Source of the DNA: CAZPQK01 sp964588695
GTDB taxonomy: Bacteria; Krumholzibacteriota; Krumholzibacteriia; WVZY01; JAKEHA01
NCBI GenBank assembly: GCA_964588695.1
Contig: CAZPQK010000001.1
Location: 372,001 to 436,000, forward strand
Direction of reading: 5' to 3'
DNA: 64,000 nt
Shown here: positions 24,602 to 32,179 of the stretch, piece by piece
Numbering within the stretch: position 1 is the stretch's first letter
Layout: each line of letters starts with the position of its first letter
Notes under the pieces: model-generated
Seen by the model: the letters and a program-made list of their open reading frames with translations, nothing else
The model's database searches: none
Told to the model about the DNA's origin: nothing
Position numbers and translations under genes: made by a program

Positions 24602-25162
24602 TCACAGTTCTTCGTTCCAATCGGGGTCGTCTTCGAGATGTTTCTTTAGCGCCGCCTTGGCGCGGTAGATGTAGGTCTTAACGGTGCCCAGCGGCAGATC
24701 CATCAACTCAGAAATTTCTTCGTACGATCGCTCTCCCATGTAGCGCAGTTCCAGAACCGTCCGGTACCGCTCGTCCAGGCCACCCACCGCCTCCTCCACC
24801 TGGCGCGCGCGCTCGTCGCGCTGATAAACCTGGTCGGGCCGCGCCGCCGCGTCGGCCGCAATGTGGACCTCGTCTATGTCGTCGGTGTCCAGCCGCTTTC
24901 GGCGCGTTGCGCTGATGGCCTCATTACGCGCTATCTGGTATACCCAGGTAGAGAACTTTGCGTCGCCCCGAAACCGAGGCAGACCACGGTAGATTTTCAG
25001 GTACACCCGCTGGGTCACGTCGTCGACATCGTCGGAATCGCCCAGCACCGAGCGAACCGCCGCGAACACGGGGCCATGGTGGCGCTCAAGTAACTTCTTA
25101 AATGATAACTGGTTACCTTCAAGGGTGCGCCTGATTAGCTCGTGATCGCTGGGGCCGGACAA
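24602..25162 (-). CDS. ECF RNA polymerase sigma factor (RpoE-like)
   Basis: 186 residues. Region 2 is clear (FKKLLERHHGPVFAAVRSVLGDSDDVDDVTQRVYLKIYRGLPRFRG..FSTWVYQIARNEAI) and region 4 has the helix-turn-helix (YEEISELMDLPLGTVKTYIYRAKAALKKHL). It probably responds to envelope stress together with the membrane protein downstream. Its own promoter (25208-25182) is the mirror image of the one facing 25296, suggesting that it controls both itself and that gene. Confidence 0.9.
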   Translation of the reverse strand: MSGPSDHELIRRTLEGNQLSFKKLLERHHGPVFAAVRSVLGDSDDVDDVTQRVYLKIYRGLPRFRGDAKFSTWVYQIARNEAISATRRKRLDTDDIDEVHIAADAAARPDQVYQRDERARQVEEAVGGLDERYRTVLELRYMGERSYEEISELMDLPLGTVKTYIYRAKAALKKHLEDDPDWNEEL

Positions 25163-25181
25163 CTATCACCTCATTTGCTGG

Positions 25182-25245
25182 GACGCCACCCATGCAGAGG
25201 AAGTTTCAAGCGGACGGGTGAAACTTCCGGGAAAAATCCCGCGTC
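25182..25245. promoter_or_regulatory. Mirror-image ECF-type promoters between sigma factor and membrane protein genes
   Basis: Minus strand: TGAAAC (25208-25203), 17 nt, CGTC (25185-25182), leading to the sigma gene at 25162. Plus strand: TGAAAC (25219-25224), 17 nt, CGTC (25242-25245), leading to the ATG at 25296. Both continue TGAAACTTCC, so the two -35 regions form a perfect 10 bp inverted repeat (25199-25208 and 25219-25228). TGAAAC/CGT is the general consensus of ECF promoters such as sigma-W. Confidence 0.7.
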
Positions 25246-25295
25246 CCATCGGGCACAACGGCAGGCTTAACCTGCGCACTGAGAAAGGAAAGCAC

Positions 25296-25706
25296 ATGAT
25301 TTTTGCCGACATTCAGCCCGAAACCGTCGCGATCTTTATTCCCTTCGTGGTCATCATCGGAGGGATTGTGATCGCCGTGGTGGGCATCATCTCCACGGCG
25401 CGGTCGAAAGATTTGAAACACCGCGAGCGTATCCTGGCAATGGAGAAAGGTCTACCGATACCCGAAGAGCCGCAACCCGAAGAGAAACCCGCCTACGCCA
25501 CCCGGCGCGCGTGGGGCATCACCATGACCCTCGTGGGCCTGGCCGTAACTATCGGCATCGGAGCCGAGGATGGGTGGAACAGCGCGGCATGGGGGCTGAT
25601 CCCCACCGCCTTAGGTGTGGGCCTGTTTATCGCAGCGATTCTGGACAAGCGCGAGTACGACGCGCGTGCGGAAGCGCGCCGCGCCGAGCGCAACCTGGGC
25701 GGGTAG
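25296..25706 (+). CDS. DUF6249-like two-TM membrane protein
   Basis: 136 residues from the ATG at 25296, with AAAGGAAA upstream. A membrane segment at about residues 8-31, the motif KHRERILAMEKGLPIPEE (typical of DUF6249-like proteins), a proline/glutamate linker, then two more hydrophobic segments (about 69-85 and 95-112) and a charged C-terminus. Function is unknown. It faces an ECF-type promoter, so it is probably a target of the divergent sigma factor. Confidence 0.75.
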   Translation: MIFADIQPETVAIFIPFVVIIGGIVIAVVGIISTARSKDLKHRERILAMEKGLPIPEEPQPEEKPAYATRRAWGITMTLVGLAVTIGIGAEDGWNSAAWGLIPTALGVGLFIAAILDKREYDARAEARRAERNLGG

Positions 25707-25765
25707 CGCTGCGCGTTGACCCGGCTTTAGCGGGCACTCACCGCGCCTTTCGGGGTATAACTGCC

Positions 25766-26365
25766 ATGGACCAAAGTCTTATAGAATCCACATGGACCGA
25801 GCACGCCGACGGCATCCACCGCTTCATCGCCAGTAAGGTGGACACGGCGGAGGATGCCGACGACCTCACCCAAGACGTTTTCGTTAAGTTCTCAAGCGCA
25901 ATCGAAACCATTCGCAACGACTACGCTCGCGGTTGGTTGTTTCGGGTCGCGCGAAACGTAGTGGCGGACTATTACCGGCAGCGTCAGCGCGAGCGCAGAA
26001 CTGGACTAAGCGAAGTGTTCGCCGCAGCCCATCCGACGGGTCCACTTGTTGTCGACCACGCGGCCAATGCGTCGGTTCGACCGTTCGCGCCGGGTGCGAT
26101 CGGCGATTGCATCGACGCGATTATGGTTCGGTTGTCGCCCGCGGATCGCGAAGCGATTGAGCTGACCGAGTTGAAAGGGATAACCCAGGCCGAAATGGCT
26201 CGCCAATTGGGGATTTCGCTTTCGGGCGCAAAGTCGCGGGTGCAGCGCGCGAGGCAGCGGATTCAGAAGATCATAACGGACTGCTGTCACCTCGAACGCG
26301 ACGCGCGCGGCAACGTGATGGATTATTACTGTCACAACGACGCCAAGCGCATCTGCCCGCGTTAG
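25766..26365 (+). CDS. sigZ: SigZ-like ECF sigma factor
   Basis: 199 residues. The ATG at 25766 is chosen because TATAAC ends 4 nt before it; the frame is open further upstream inside the previous gene. Sigma region 2 (DADDLTQDVFVKF..GWLFRVARNVVADYYRQ) and region 4 (MARQLGISLSGAKSRVQRARQRI) are clear. The C-terminal extension with DCCHLERDARGNVMDY is the hallmark of SigZ-family sigma factors; it has Cys and His residues that might sense metal or redox state. No anti-sigma gene follows. Confidence 0.85.
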   Translation: MDQSLIESTWTEHADGIHRFIASKVDTAEDADDLTQDVFVKFSSAIETIRNDYARGWLFRVARNVVADYYRQRQRERRTGLSEVFAAAHPTGPLVVDHAANASVRPFAPGAIGDCIDAIMVRLSPADREAIELTELKGITQAEMARQLGISLSGAKSRVQRARQRIQKIITDCCHLERDARGNVMDYYCHNDAKRICPR

Positions 26366-26525
26366 CGCCACGGTCTGGCGTTTTCTGCCCTCTCCCCTCC
26401 CCTGCGCCGCCCCCTTTTCTCAACAATCGGGCTCGCACGCGGGCTCTTCATCCACGCCTCTTGTTCGTTCGCCCCGTGATTTTTTTTGCGTCCTTTGCGT
26501 TAGATCACCGTCTTCTAGTACGAGC

Positions 26526-26545
26526 GCAATCGCATTGGCGATTGC
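26526..26545. promoter_or_regulatory. Perfect inverted repeat upstream of the Cys-rich peptide
   Basis: GCAATCGC (26526-26533), ATTG, GCGATTGC (26538-26545). It lies 35 nt before the ATG at 26581 and could be an operator or an RNA hairpin in the leader. The rest of 26366-26580 shows only a weak 5 bp hairpin with TTTT (26366-26384) that may end the SigZ transcript. Confidence 0.45.
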
Positions 26546-26580
26546 TTCACGACTCCCTTAACACCCGAAGGAGGTGGATT

Positions 26581-26652
26581 ATGCTTTGGCTCGTAAGTTA
26601 CCTGGCTGCCGGTTGTTGCGGCGGCTGTTGTGGTGATGGCTGCTGTGATTAG
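26581..26652 (+). CDS. 23-residue Cys-rich small protein
   Basis: The frame encodes a hydrophobic start (MLWLVSYLAAG) followed by a tail with three Cys-Cys pairs (CCGGCCGDGCC) and a final Asp. An excellent ribosome binding site (AAGGAGGTGG) lies about 6 nt before the ATG, much better than that of many genes here; that is the main reason to believe it. Three vicinal Cys pairs in eleven residues suggest metal or metalloid binding. It follows the SigZ-like gene by 215 nt. It is unlike any family I know. Confidence 0.6.
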   Translation: MLWLVSYLAAGCCGGCCGDGCCD

Positions 26653-26828
26653 CAGTAGCTAGAACGCCGCCCGGGCGGTTCACTTGGTGTCTTTCTGCAA
26701 CAACTACGCACGACTGCGATAGCACAATCAAGCGGCTCGCATTCAACGACCGTGGTACAATTAACTATTACATCACTGGGCACTCACGCCGACAGGTCCA
26801 CCATCGACCTCCAGACTAGGGAGTCAAT

Positions 26829-27314
26829 ATGAAATCAATTGCAATCGCTCTTTCCTTACTTCTGGTGACTGCAGCTGCCGGTAACGCGCAAGTCTTTACG
26901 CTTGACGGTGTCGGCAATTGCCCCGACCAGAACAACGGGGTAACGTTCAACTTGTCCGCTGGTACCGTGAATATTGAGTGGGTATCCGGCGCCTATTCGT
27001 TGTGGAGCAACAACGGGGAAAACAACGGATTTACCTGGGTGGCCGTTGTTCGCGCATACGTTCACGCGACCGGCGACGTGATTTCGTTTGGAGATCCCAG
27101 CAGCACGTTCTACCTCAGCCACCTCTTCGCTGAAACGGTCGGTCAGGGAACATACGCACTAACCATTCCCGCCACCGGCCCGGTTACTTTTTACCTAAGC
27201 GACGGCGGCGGGTGTGGCGACAACCGCGGCATCATCACACTGGAGCTGTTGTCTACGGTGCCAACGCTGGAGAAGACCTGGGGAGCGATCAAAGCGCTCT
27301 ACCAACAACGGTAA
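26829..27314 (+). CDS. Small secreted protein with Trp-Gly C-terminal tail
   Basis: 161 residues. Signal peptide 1-20 (KSIAIALSLLLVTAAAGNAQ). The body is predicted beta-rich (VEI, FTWVAVVRAYVH, ALTIPATGPVTFYLSDGGGCGDNRG) and unlike the other tail-bearing proteins in sequence. The C-terminus TVPTLEKTWGAIKALYQQR carries the shared tail. A TACAAT box (26755-26760) and a weak GGGAG site precede it. Probably a surface or secreted beta-sandwich protein; no function assigned. Confidence 0.75.
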   Translation: MKSIAIALSLLLVTAAAGNAQVFTLDGVGNCPDQNNGVTFNLSAGTVNIEWVSGAYSLWSNNGENNGFTWVAVVRAYVHATGDVISFGDPSSTFYLSHLFAETVGQGTYALTIPATGPVTFYLSDGGGCGDNRGIITLELLSTVPTLEKTWGAIKALYQQR

Positions 27315-27397
27315 GGCAGCCGGGACGCGGGGACTTTTAACGCACCGTTTCGCGACTATTTGCGGGCGGGGCGACTATGATAAACACGCGCCCTAGG

Positions 27398-29146
27398 TTA
27401 CACCCAACGGATCCAACTGGGAACCTTGCGTCGGTTCGTGGCAACGTAACGATAAAGTAGCTCGGAGATTGCGGCGAAGCCTGGTAGGTTGCGGTAACAC
27501 CACCAGCGAAACTTGCTCCCTTGGTGAAACACCGTGCGAAAGATCGCAGCCGCGCCAGTGTAGATGGTGCCGTCCGGTTCGACTAAGTGTACCTTCACGC
27601 GTAAATCGTCTCGCGAAATTCCGTACGGCCGTTTTCCCGCCGACTGGTACGGCAACATGGCGACCGCGCGCGACGCGGCTCGCCAACGCGCGACATGTGC
27701 TTTGCAAAAGCCACACTTACCATCAAACAACAAGACTGGCTTGAACGGTAGTGTATCCGGCGGCGGGACAATTGCGATCGGCGCATCCACGGTAACAACC
27801 GTCTCGCCGTCGACCTCTGCGAACTGCTCGCCGCCAAAGTGTTCGACGACCAGGTCCTGCGCCCGGCTCGACGAAAAGAAAATGTCCGCGTGTCCCGCGC
27901 CTTCCACGATTACAACACTCGTGCTCGCGAGTCGCTCCACATCGGCGACATTATCAACCGGCGTTCGCGCATCCAGACTGCCGCTTAGCACCAGGACCGA
28001 AGCTTCCGTCCGCTTAACTTTTGGAGGCGCCATCGCGCGGACACCCCAAATGTCGCAAATCTGCGGAAACGGAAAGTCGATCAAACTACCAACAATCGAA
28101 CCCCTGGCCTCCTCCGCGATCCGCGCGAGACGATCGGCGCTGGCGCCGGATGCGCAATCCATGCAAACAGCCATCGCGTTACGCGCGATACCATCGCGGG
28201 CGTTTATCAAATAACGACCAAACAGTGCCTCGCGCCCCAATGTCGTATCGTCGCGACGCGCCAGCGCGAAAAGCACCGAAGGCAACGCACTCAAGAACCG
28301 GGTGTCGGCGAGACCGCTAGCCACTATGCGACGCAAATCGAATCCACTAAGCGCGATCGATCGTACAGTGTTGTCGACTTGCACCGGAACGCTTAGCGCC
28401 TTGTCGTCGAGCGCCCGCGCTACGGACACGAGTTGCTCGCGAAGGTCAAAACCCAGCACACCCCACTCGGTTTGCGTAGCGACGTGTTCGCTAAAAGTGT
28501 CCAAGAACGAGTCGACAACTTGTGGCAATTTAAACGTGTGATCGAACCCCTCAGGGCCGCCAAACACCGCGCGGTCGACGTGACCGTGTCGAGCCAGGTA
28601 GTGCATTGCGAGGTGCGTACCGTAGCTGATAGCCCATAGGTTAAGCTTGTGGGCTCCCAATGCGACACGCAACGTGTCCAGGTCGTCGGCGCTGGCCAAC
28701 GTGTGGTAGGCGCGGGCGTCAACTCCGTGCGCCCCGAGCTCCAGCTCGGCCCGGGCCGCGTGCTCGCACCCCGCCCGCAGCCACGACTCGCGAGACCCTG
28801 GTACGTCGTCGGGCAACTGCCAACCCGACCCCAACGCCAGCGCCGGACGAGAATAACCGCACCCGCGTTGGTCCAGCGCAATCACGTCGGCAACATCGCG
28901 AAGCCGCTGGAACAAAGGAAACAACGATCCGGACGCCGCAGCAATTCCCGACTCGCCGGGGCCTCCCGCCAGAAACACGATCGGAGCACCCGGCTCTTTT
29001 GTCCGCGCGGGAAACCGAACCAGCGCCAACTCGATACTGGGTGAGTCCACCCGGTCGCGGTTTTCGGGCACCCGCAACGTTCCCCATTCGGCATCCACTT
29101 GCGGATGTCGCTTGGGACGAAACTTATGAGGAGTAAGTGTCAGCAT
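27398..29146 (-). CDS. Fusion of an S33/TAP-like alpha/beta hydrolase with a C-terminal DCC (DUF393) domain
   Basis: 582 residues from the ATG at 29146 (an upstream TTG at 29173 is possible). The N-terminal part is a proline iminopeptidase/TAP-like hydrolase: oxyanion motif GGPGES, nucleophile Ser174 in WAISYGTH, acid in SGSLDARTP and His in GAGHADIFF. From about residue 470 a thiol-oxidoreductase-like DCC domain starts (LLFDGKCGFCKAH, Cys478/Cys481; VHLVEPDGTIYTGAAAIF). No signal peptide is seen. DCC proteins are normally free-standing, so the fusion is unusual. Confidence 0.82.
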   Translation of the reverse strand: MLTLTPHKFRPKRHPQVDAEWGTLRVPENRDRVDSPSIELALVRFPARTKEPGAPIVFLAGGPGESGIAAASGSLFPLFQRLRDVADVIALDQRGCGYSRPALALGSGWQLPDDVPGSRESWLRAGCEHAARAELELGAHGVDARAYHTLASADDLDTLRVALGAHKLNLWAISYGTHLAMHYLARHGHVDRAVFGGPEGFDHTFKLPQVVDSFLDTFSEHVATQTEWGVLGFDLREQLVSVARALDDKALSVPVQVDNTVRSIALSGFDLRRIVASGLADTRFLSALPSVLFALARRDDTTLGREALFGRYLINARDGIARNAMAVCMDCASGASADRLARIAEEARGSIVGSLIDFPFPQICDIWGVRAMAPPKVKRTEASVLVLSGSLDARTPVDNVADVERLASTSVVIVEGAGHADIFFSSSRAQDLVVEHFGGEQFAEVDGETVVTVDAPIAIVPPPDTLPFKPVLLFDGKCGFCKAHVARWRAASRAVAMLPYQSAGKRPYGISRDDLRVKVHLVEPDGTIYTGAAAIFRTVFHQGSKFRWWCYRNLPGFAAISELLYRYVATNRRKVPSWIRWV

Positions 29147-29236
29147 TGTCACCGCGCCGTACTGGCTGCGCAACTTGCCAGCAACCTGTCCAACAAAGTA
29201 TTCTCAGAGCGCTTACCTCTACCCAGGAGTTTACCC

Positions 29237-30400
29237 GTGACCGACAAATCTGTCCGCATGAACACTCGTGCTGTTCACGACGGCGAAATTGAGCCGCGCA
29301 TAGACGGCGCAGTCGTCCTTCCCATTTTTCAGACCGCGATGTACGAAACCGGGGTTGATTCCAACTTCGAAGACGTCCGTTACATTCGCATGAACAACAC
29401 GCCCAACCATCGCGCGTTGAACGCCAAACTGGCTGCGCTGGAAGGCGCCGAAGACGCACTCGTCACCGGGTCAGGAATGGCCGCCATCTCGGCGGCACTG
29501 CTCGCCGTACTTAAACAGGGCGACCATCTGCTCATCCAAAGTAATCTCTACGGCGGCACGCACGGTTTTGTCACCAACGACTTCCCCGACTTCGGGATCG
29601 ACTACGACTTTTTTGACACCGACGCACCGGATACCTGGTCGCGCGCGGTCAAACCCAACACCAAAGCCGTTTACATCGAATCTATTTCGAATCCGCTCAT
29701 GCGTGTCACCAACGCGCGGGCCATCGCCGACTTTGCGCGACAGCACAACCTGGTCTCGATGATCGACAACACCTTCACCAGCCCGGTTAACTTTCGCCCC
29801 AGCGAAGTCGGGATCGACCTGTCACTGCACAGCGGCAGCAAGTATCTCAACGGACACTCCGATCTGGTCGCCGGCGCGATAATCGGCAAACGCGATCTGA
29901 TTGAGAAGGCCGGGAAGCGGCTTTTGAAACTTGGTGGCACGCTCGATCCGCACGCGTGCTTTCTGCTCCACCGCGGTATCAAGACGTTGGGTCTTCGCGT
30001 GCGCACTCAAAACGAAAACGCGATGAAAATTGCGACGTTTCTTTCCGACCAGCCCGCCGTGGCAACCGTCAACTATCCCGGGCTGGCGGCACATCCCGGC
30101 CATGGAATCGCCGCCGAGTTGTTCGACGGGTTCGGCGGCATGCTGAGCTTCGAGCTTCGCGGAGGCGCGAAAGCTGCACGCGCGCTGTTCGAACGAGTTC
30201 GGCTACCGCTGATCGCGCCCAGCCTGGGTGGTGTGGAGTCGCTAATGACGCGACCCGCAGGAACCTCGCACGCACTGATGACCCCGGCCGAACGTGACAA
30301 GTTGGGCATTGCCGACGGGCTTGTTCGTATGTCAGTGGGAATAGAAGATTCCGAAGACCTACTGGAGGACCTGGCCCAAGCGTTTGCCGGGCTCAACTGA
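29237..30400 (+). CDS. Cys/Met metabolism PLP-dependent transsulfuration enzyme
   Basis: 387 residues from a GTG with AGGAG 7 nt upstream; the frame extends to 29099 but without a site. Fold type I PLP enzyme: YxxMNNTPN phosphate region, VTGSGMAAISAAL, Tyr in SNLYGGTHG, DNTFTSPV, PLP-lysine Lys202 in SGSKYLNGHSD, and the C-terminal SLGGVESLMTRPAGTSH. This matches cystathionine gamma-synthase/lyase and O-acylhomoserine sulfhydrylase enzymes; the sequence alone does not decide. The next gene overlaps it by one base. Confidence 0.88.
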   Translation: MTDKSVRMNTRAVHDGEIEPRIDGAVVLPIFQTAMYETGVDSNFEDVRYIRMNNTPNHRALNAKLAALEGAEDALVTGSGMAAISAALLAVLKQGDHLLIQSNLYGGTHGFVTNDFPDFGIDYDFFDTDAPDTWSRAVKPNTKAVYIESISNPLMRVTNARAIADFARQHNLVSMIDNTFTSPVNFRPSEVGIDLSLHSGSKYLNGHSDLVAGAIIGKRDLIEKAGKRLLKLGGTLDPHACFLLHRGIKTLGLRVRTQNENAMKIATFLSDQPAVATVNYPGLAAHPGHGIAAELFDGFGGMLSFELRGGAKAARALFERVRLPLIAPSLGGVESLMTRPAGTSHALMTPAERDKLGIADGLVRMSVGIEDSEDLLEDLAQAFAGLN

Positions 30401-31191
30401 TGCCCGACACCGGCACCAACAAACTTGCCCTTATCACGGGTGCATCGACCGGTCTCGGCGAAGCGTTTGCGCGCGTCGCGGCTGACGACGGGTACAACTT
30501 GTTGCTGACCGCACGCAATAACGACGAGCTGCAACGACTTGCCCGAGAACTGCACGCAACCTACGGTGTCGAAGCAACTGCCGTAGCCTGTGACCTAACC
30601 GACCGAGCGTCGCGAGATGTTTTGACCGACGCCATCGAAGCTTCGCCACCCGACGTACTGGTTAATAACGCGGGTATGGGTGCATCCGGAGCGTTCGCAA
30701 CCAACTCGTTACAACAAGAACTGGCGATGACCGAACTCAACTGCGCAGCGCTGGTCGAACTCACCAAGCATTGTTTGCCACCAATGCTACAACGACAGCG
30801 CGGACGCATCATCAACGTCGCCAGTATGGCCGCGTTTCAACCAGGCCCGTTTCAGGCTGTGTACTACGCTAGCAAAGCCTTTGTGTTGTCGTTTTCCGAA
30901 GCGGTAGCCGAAGAAGTCGCCGACAGCCCGGTCGTCGTTTCCACCTTTTGCCCCGGGCCGCTCGCCACTAACTTCCACGAGCGTGCGGGGGCAAGCGCGA
31001 AAACATCGTATCGTCAAAAGATGATGATGGAACCCATCGAAGCTGCGCGCATCGCTTGGGATGCCGCAGCCACGGGCAGACGTATCGTCATTCCCGGCTT
31101 CAAAAACAAGGCCGTCGCATTTGCCGTGAAGCTGCTTCCACGGTCGGTCGTTACCAAACTCGCTGGTCGCATTCAGGAAAAGCGAAACTGA
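30400..31191 (+). CDS. Short-chain dehydrogenase/reductase
   Basis: 263 residues, starting inside the upstream stop (TGATG). Classical SDR motifs: TGASTGLG cofactor loop, CDL, NNAGMG, catalytic Ser in NVASMAAF and Tyr-x3-Lys in YYASKAF, followed by PGPLATNF. The Arg after the first strand (TARNNDE) suggests NADPH. Similar to the DltE-like/YqjQ group of membrane-associated reductases; substrate unknown. Confidence 0.88.
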   Translation: MPDTGTNKLALITGASTGLGEAFARVAADDGYNLLLTARNNDELQRLARELHATYGVEATAVACDLTDRASRDVLTDAIEASPPDVLVNNAGMGASGAFATNSLQQELAMTELNCAALVELTKHCLPPMLQRQRGRIINVASMAAFQPGPFQAVYYASKAFVLSFSEAVAEEVADSPVVVSTFCPGPLATNFHERAGASAKTSYRQKMMMEPIEAARIAWDAAATGRRIVIPGFKNKAVAFAVKLLPRSVVTKLAGRIQEKRN

Positions 31192-31199
31192 GTTATACG

Positions 31200-32021
31200 T
31201 TATCTCCGCTCGTAGCGCCGTCGCGCAGGATGGTCGACTTCATCCAGAAATGACCGCAGCGTGTCCGAATAGAGTGGTTCGGTTTCGAGGTGACCGGTGG
31301 CGTGGGAGCCACGGATGCGAAGGAAGCGTTTGGGCTCGCTCGCACGCCGATACAGCCGCTTCCCCAAACCAAACGGTATCACCGCATCATCGAGGCTGTG
31401 GATTATCAGTTTGGGCTCGCGGATACTGGCGATCTTCGACATCGAGTCAAAGTGGATTCGGGTAAGCAAACGAATCGGAAGCCAAGGGTGCTTGCGCACC
31501 GCAATATCGGCAATCGATGTGTACGGCGATTCCAGTATCAACGCTCGTGAACGAACCTGTGTCGCCAATTCAACCGCAACTCCCGTCCCCAGAGACCGCC
31601 CGAACAAAATGATCTCGTTCTCGGGAATCCCCTGCGTAACGTTTAGCCACTGCCACGCGTTCAGCGCGTCGCGATACATCGCTCGCTCTGACACCCGCCC
31701 TTTGCTCTTTCCGTAACCCGCATAGTCAAAGATGAACACCGCGAGCCCCGCTCTATGAAACTGCTCGATCGAAGCCACTCGATGCGTAATGTTTCCTCGG
31801 TTGCCGTGACAAAACAACAACGTTGCCCTCGGTGAAGGGTGCGGAATCCACCAGCCGTGACGATTCCCGTCGTCGAACCATACGTCGTCAAACTCAAGCC
31901 CAACCTGTCCGGGGTTTCCCGCATCGATGCTATTGGGAAAGAACACGAAGCGGCCCTGGAGCAGAAACATTCCCAAAGCGGCCAGTAGGTACAGACCGAG
32001 TAGTGCGAGTAATATCGTCAT
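31200..32021 (-). CDS. Membrane-anchored alpha/beta hydrolase (Bem46-like)
   Basis: 273 residues from the ATG at 32021; a longer frame to 32171 would add an unlikely 50 residues. One N-terminal membrane segment (ILLALLGLYLLAALGMFLL), then GRFVFFP and an alpha/beta hydrolase domain: HGNRGN oxyanion loop, nucleophile elbow GRSLGTG, Asp in HSLDDAVIPF and His in GSHATGH. The Bem46/YhfR-type family holds uncharacterised esterases facing the periplasm or membrane. It ends convergently with the SDR gene. Confidence 0.83.
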   Translation of the reverse strand: MTILLALLGLYLLAALGMFLLQGRFVFFPNSIDAGNPGQVGLEFDDVWFDDGNRHGWWIPHPSPRATLLFCHGNRGNITHRVASIEQFHRAGLAVFIFDYAGYGKSKGRVSERAMYRDALNAWQWLNVTQGIPENEIILFGRSLGTGVAVELATQVRSRALILESPYTSIADIAVRKHPWLPIRLLTRIHFDSMSKIASIREPKLIIHSLDDAVIPFGLGKRLYRRASEPKRFLRIRGSHATGHLETEPLYSDTLRSFLDEVDHPARRRYERR

Positions 32022-32179
32022 GATTGTGAACGGCACCTTTTCGCCGAGTGGGGACGGCGAAGCAACAGACAGGACATTAGCGCCACCTTCAAAAGCCGCC
32101 GTTGTGTCTGCGATGCCAGGGCCGTATACTATCACCTTTGTGCCGATTAGCAAACCCGCGACACGATTCATAACTCAAC

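Noticed and set aside
25511..25765. Longer N-terminus for the SigZ-like sigma factor
   Set aside because: It overlaps the membrane protein gene, looks like its shadow frame, and the ATG at 25766 matches the usual start of sigma region 2.
29099..29236. N-terminal extension of the transsulfuration enzyme
   Set aside because: The added residues do not resemble the family, and the GTG at 29237 has a good Shine-Dalgarno sequence.
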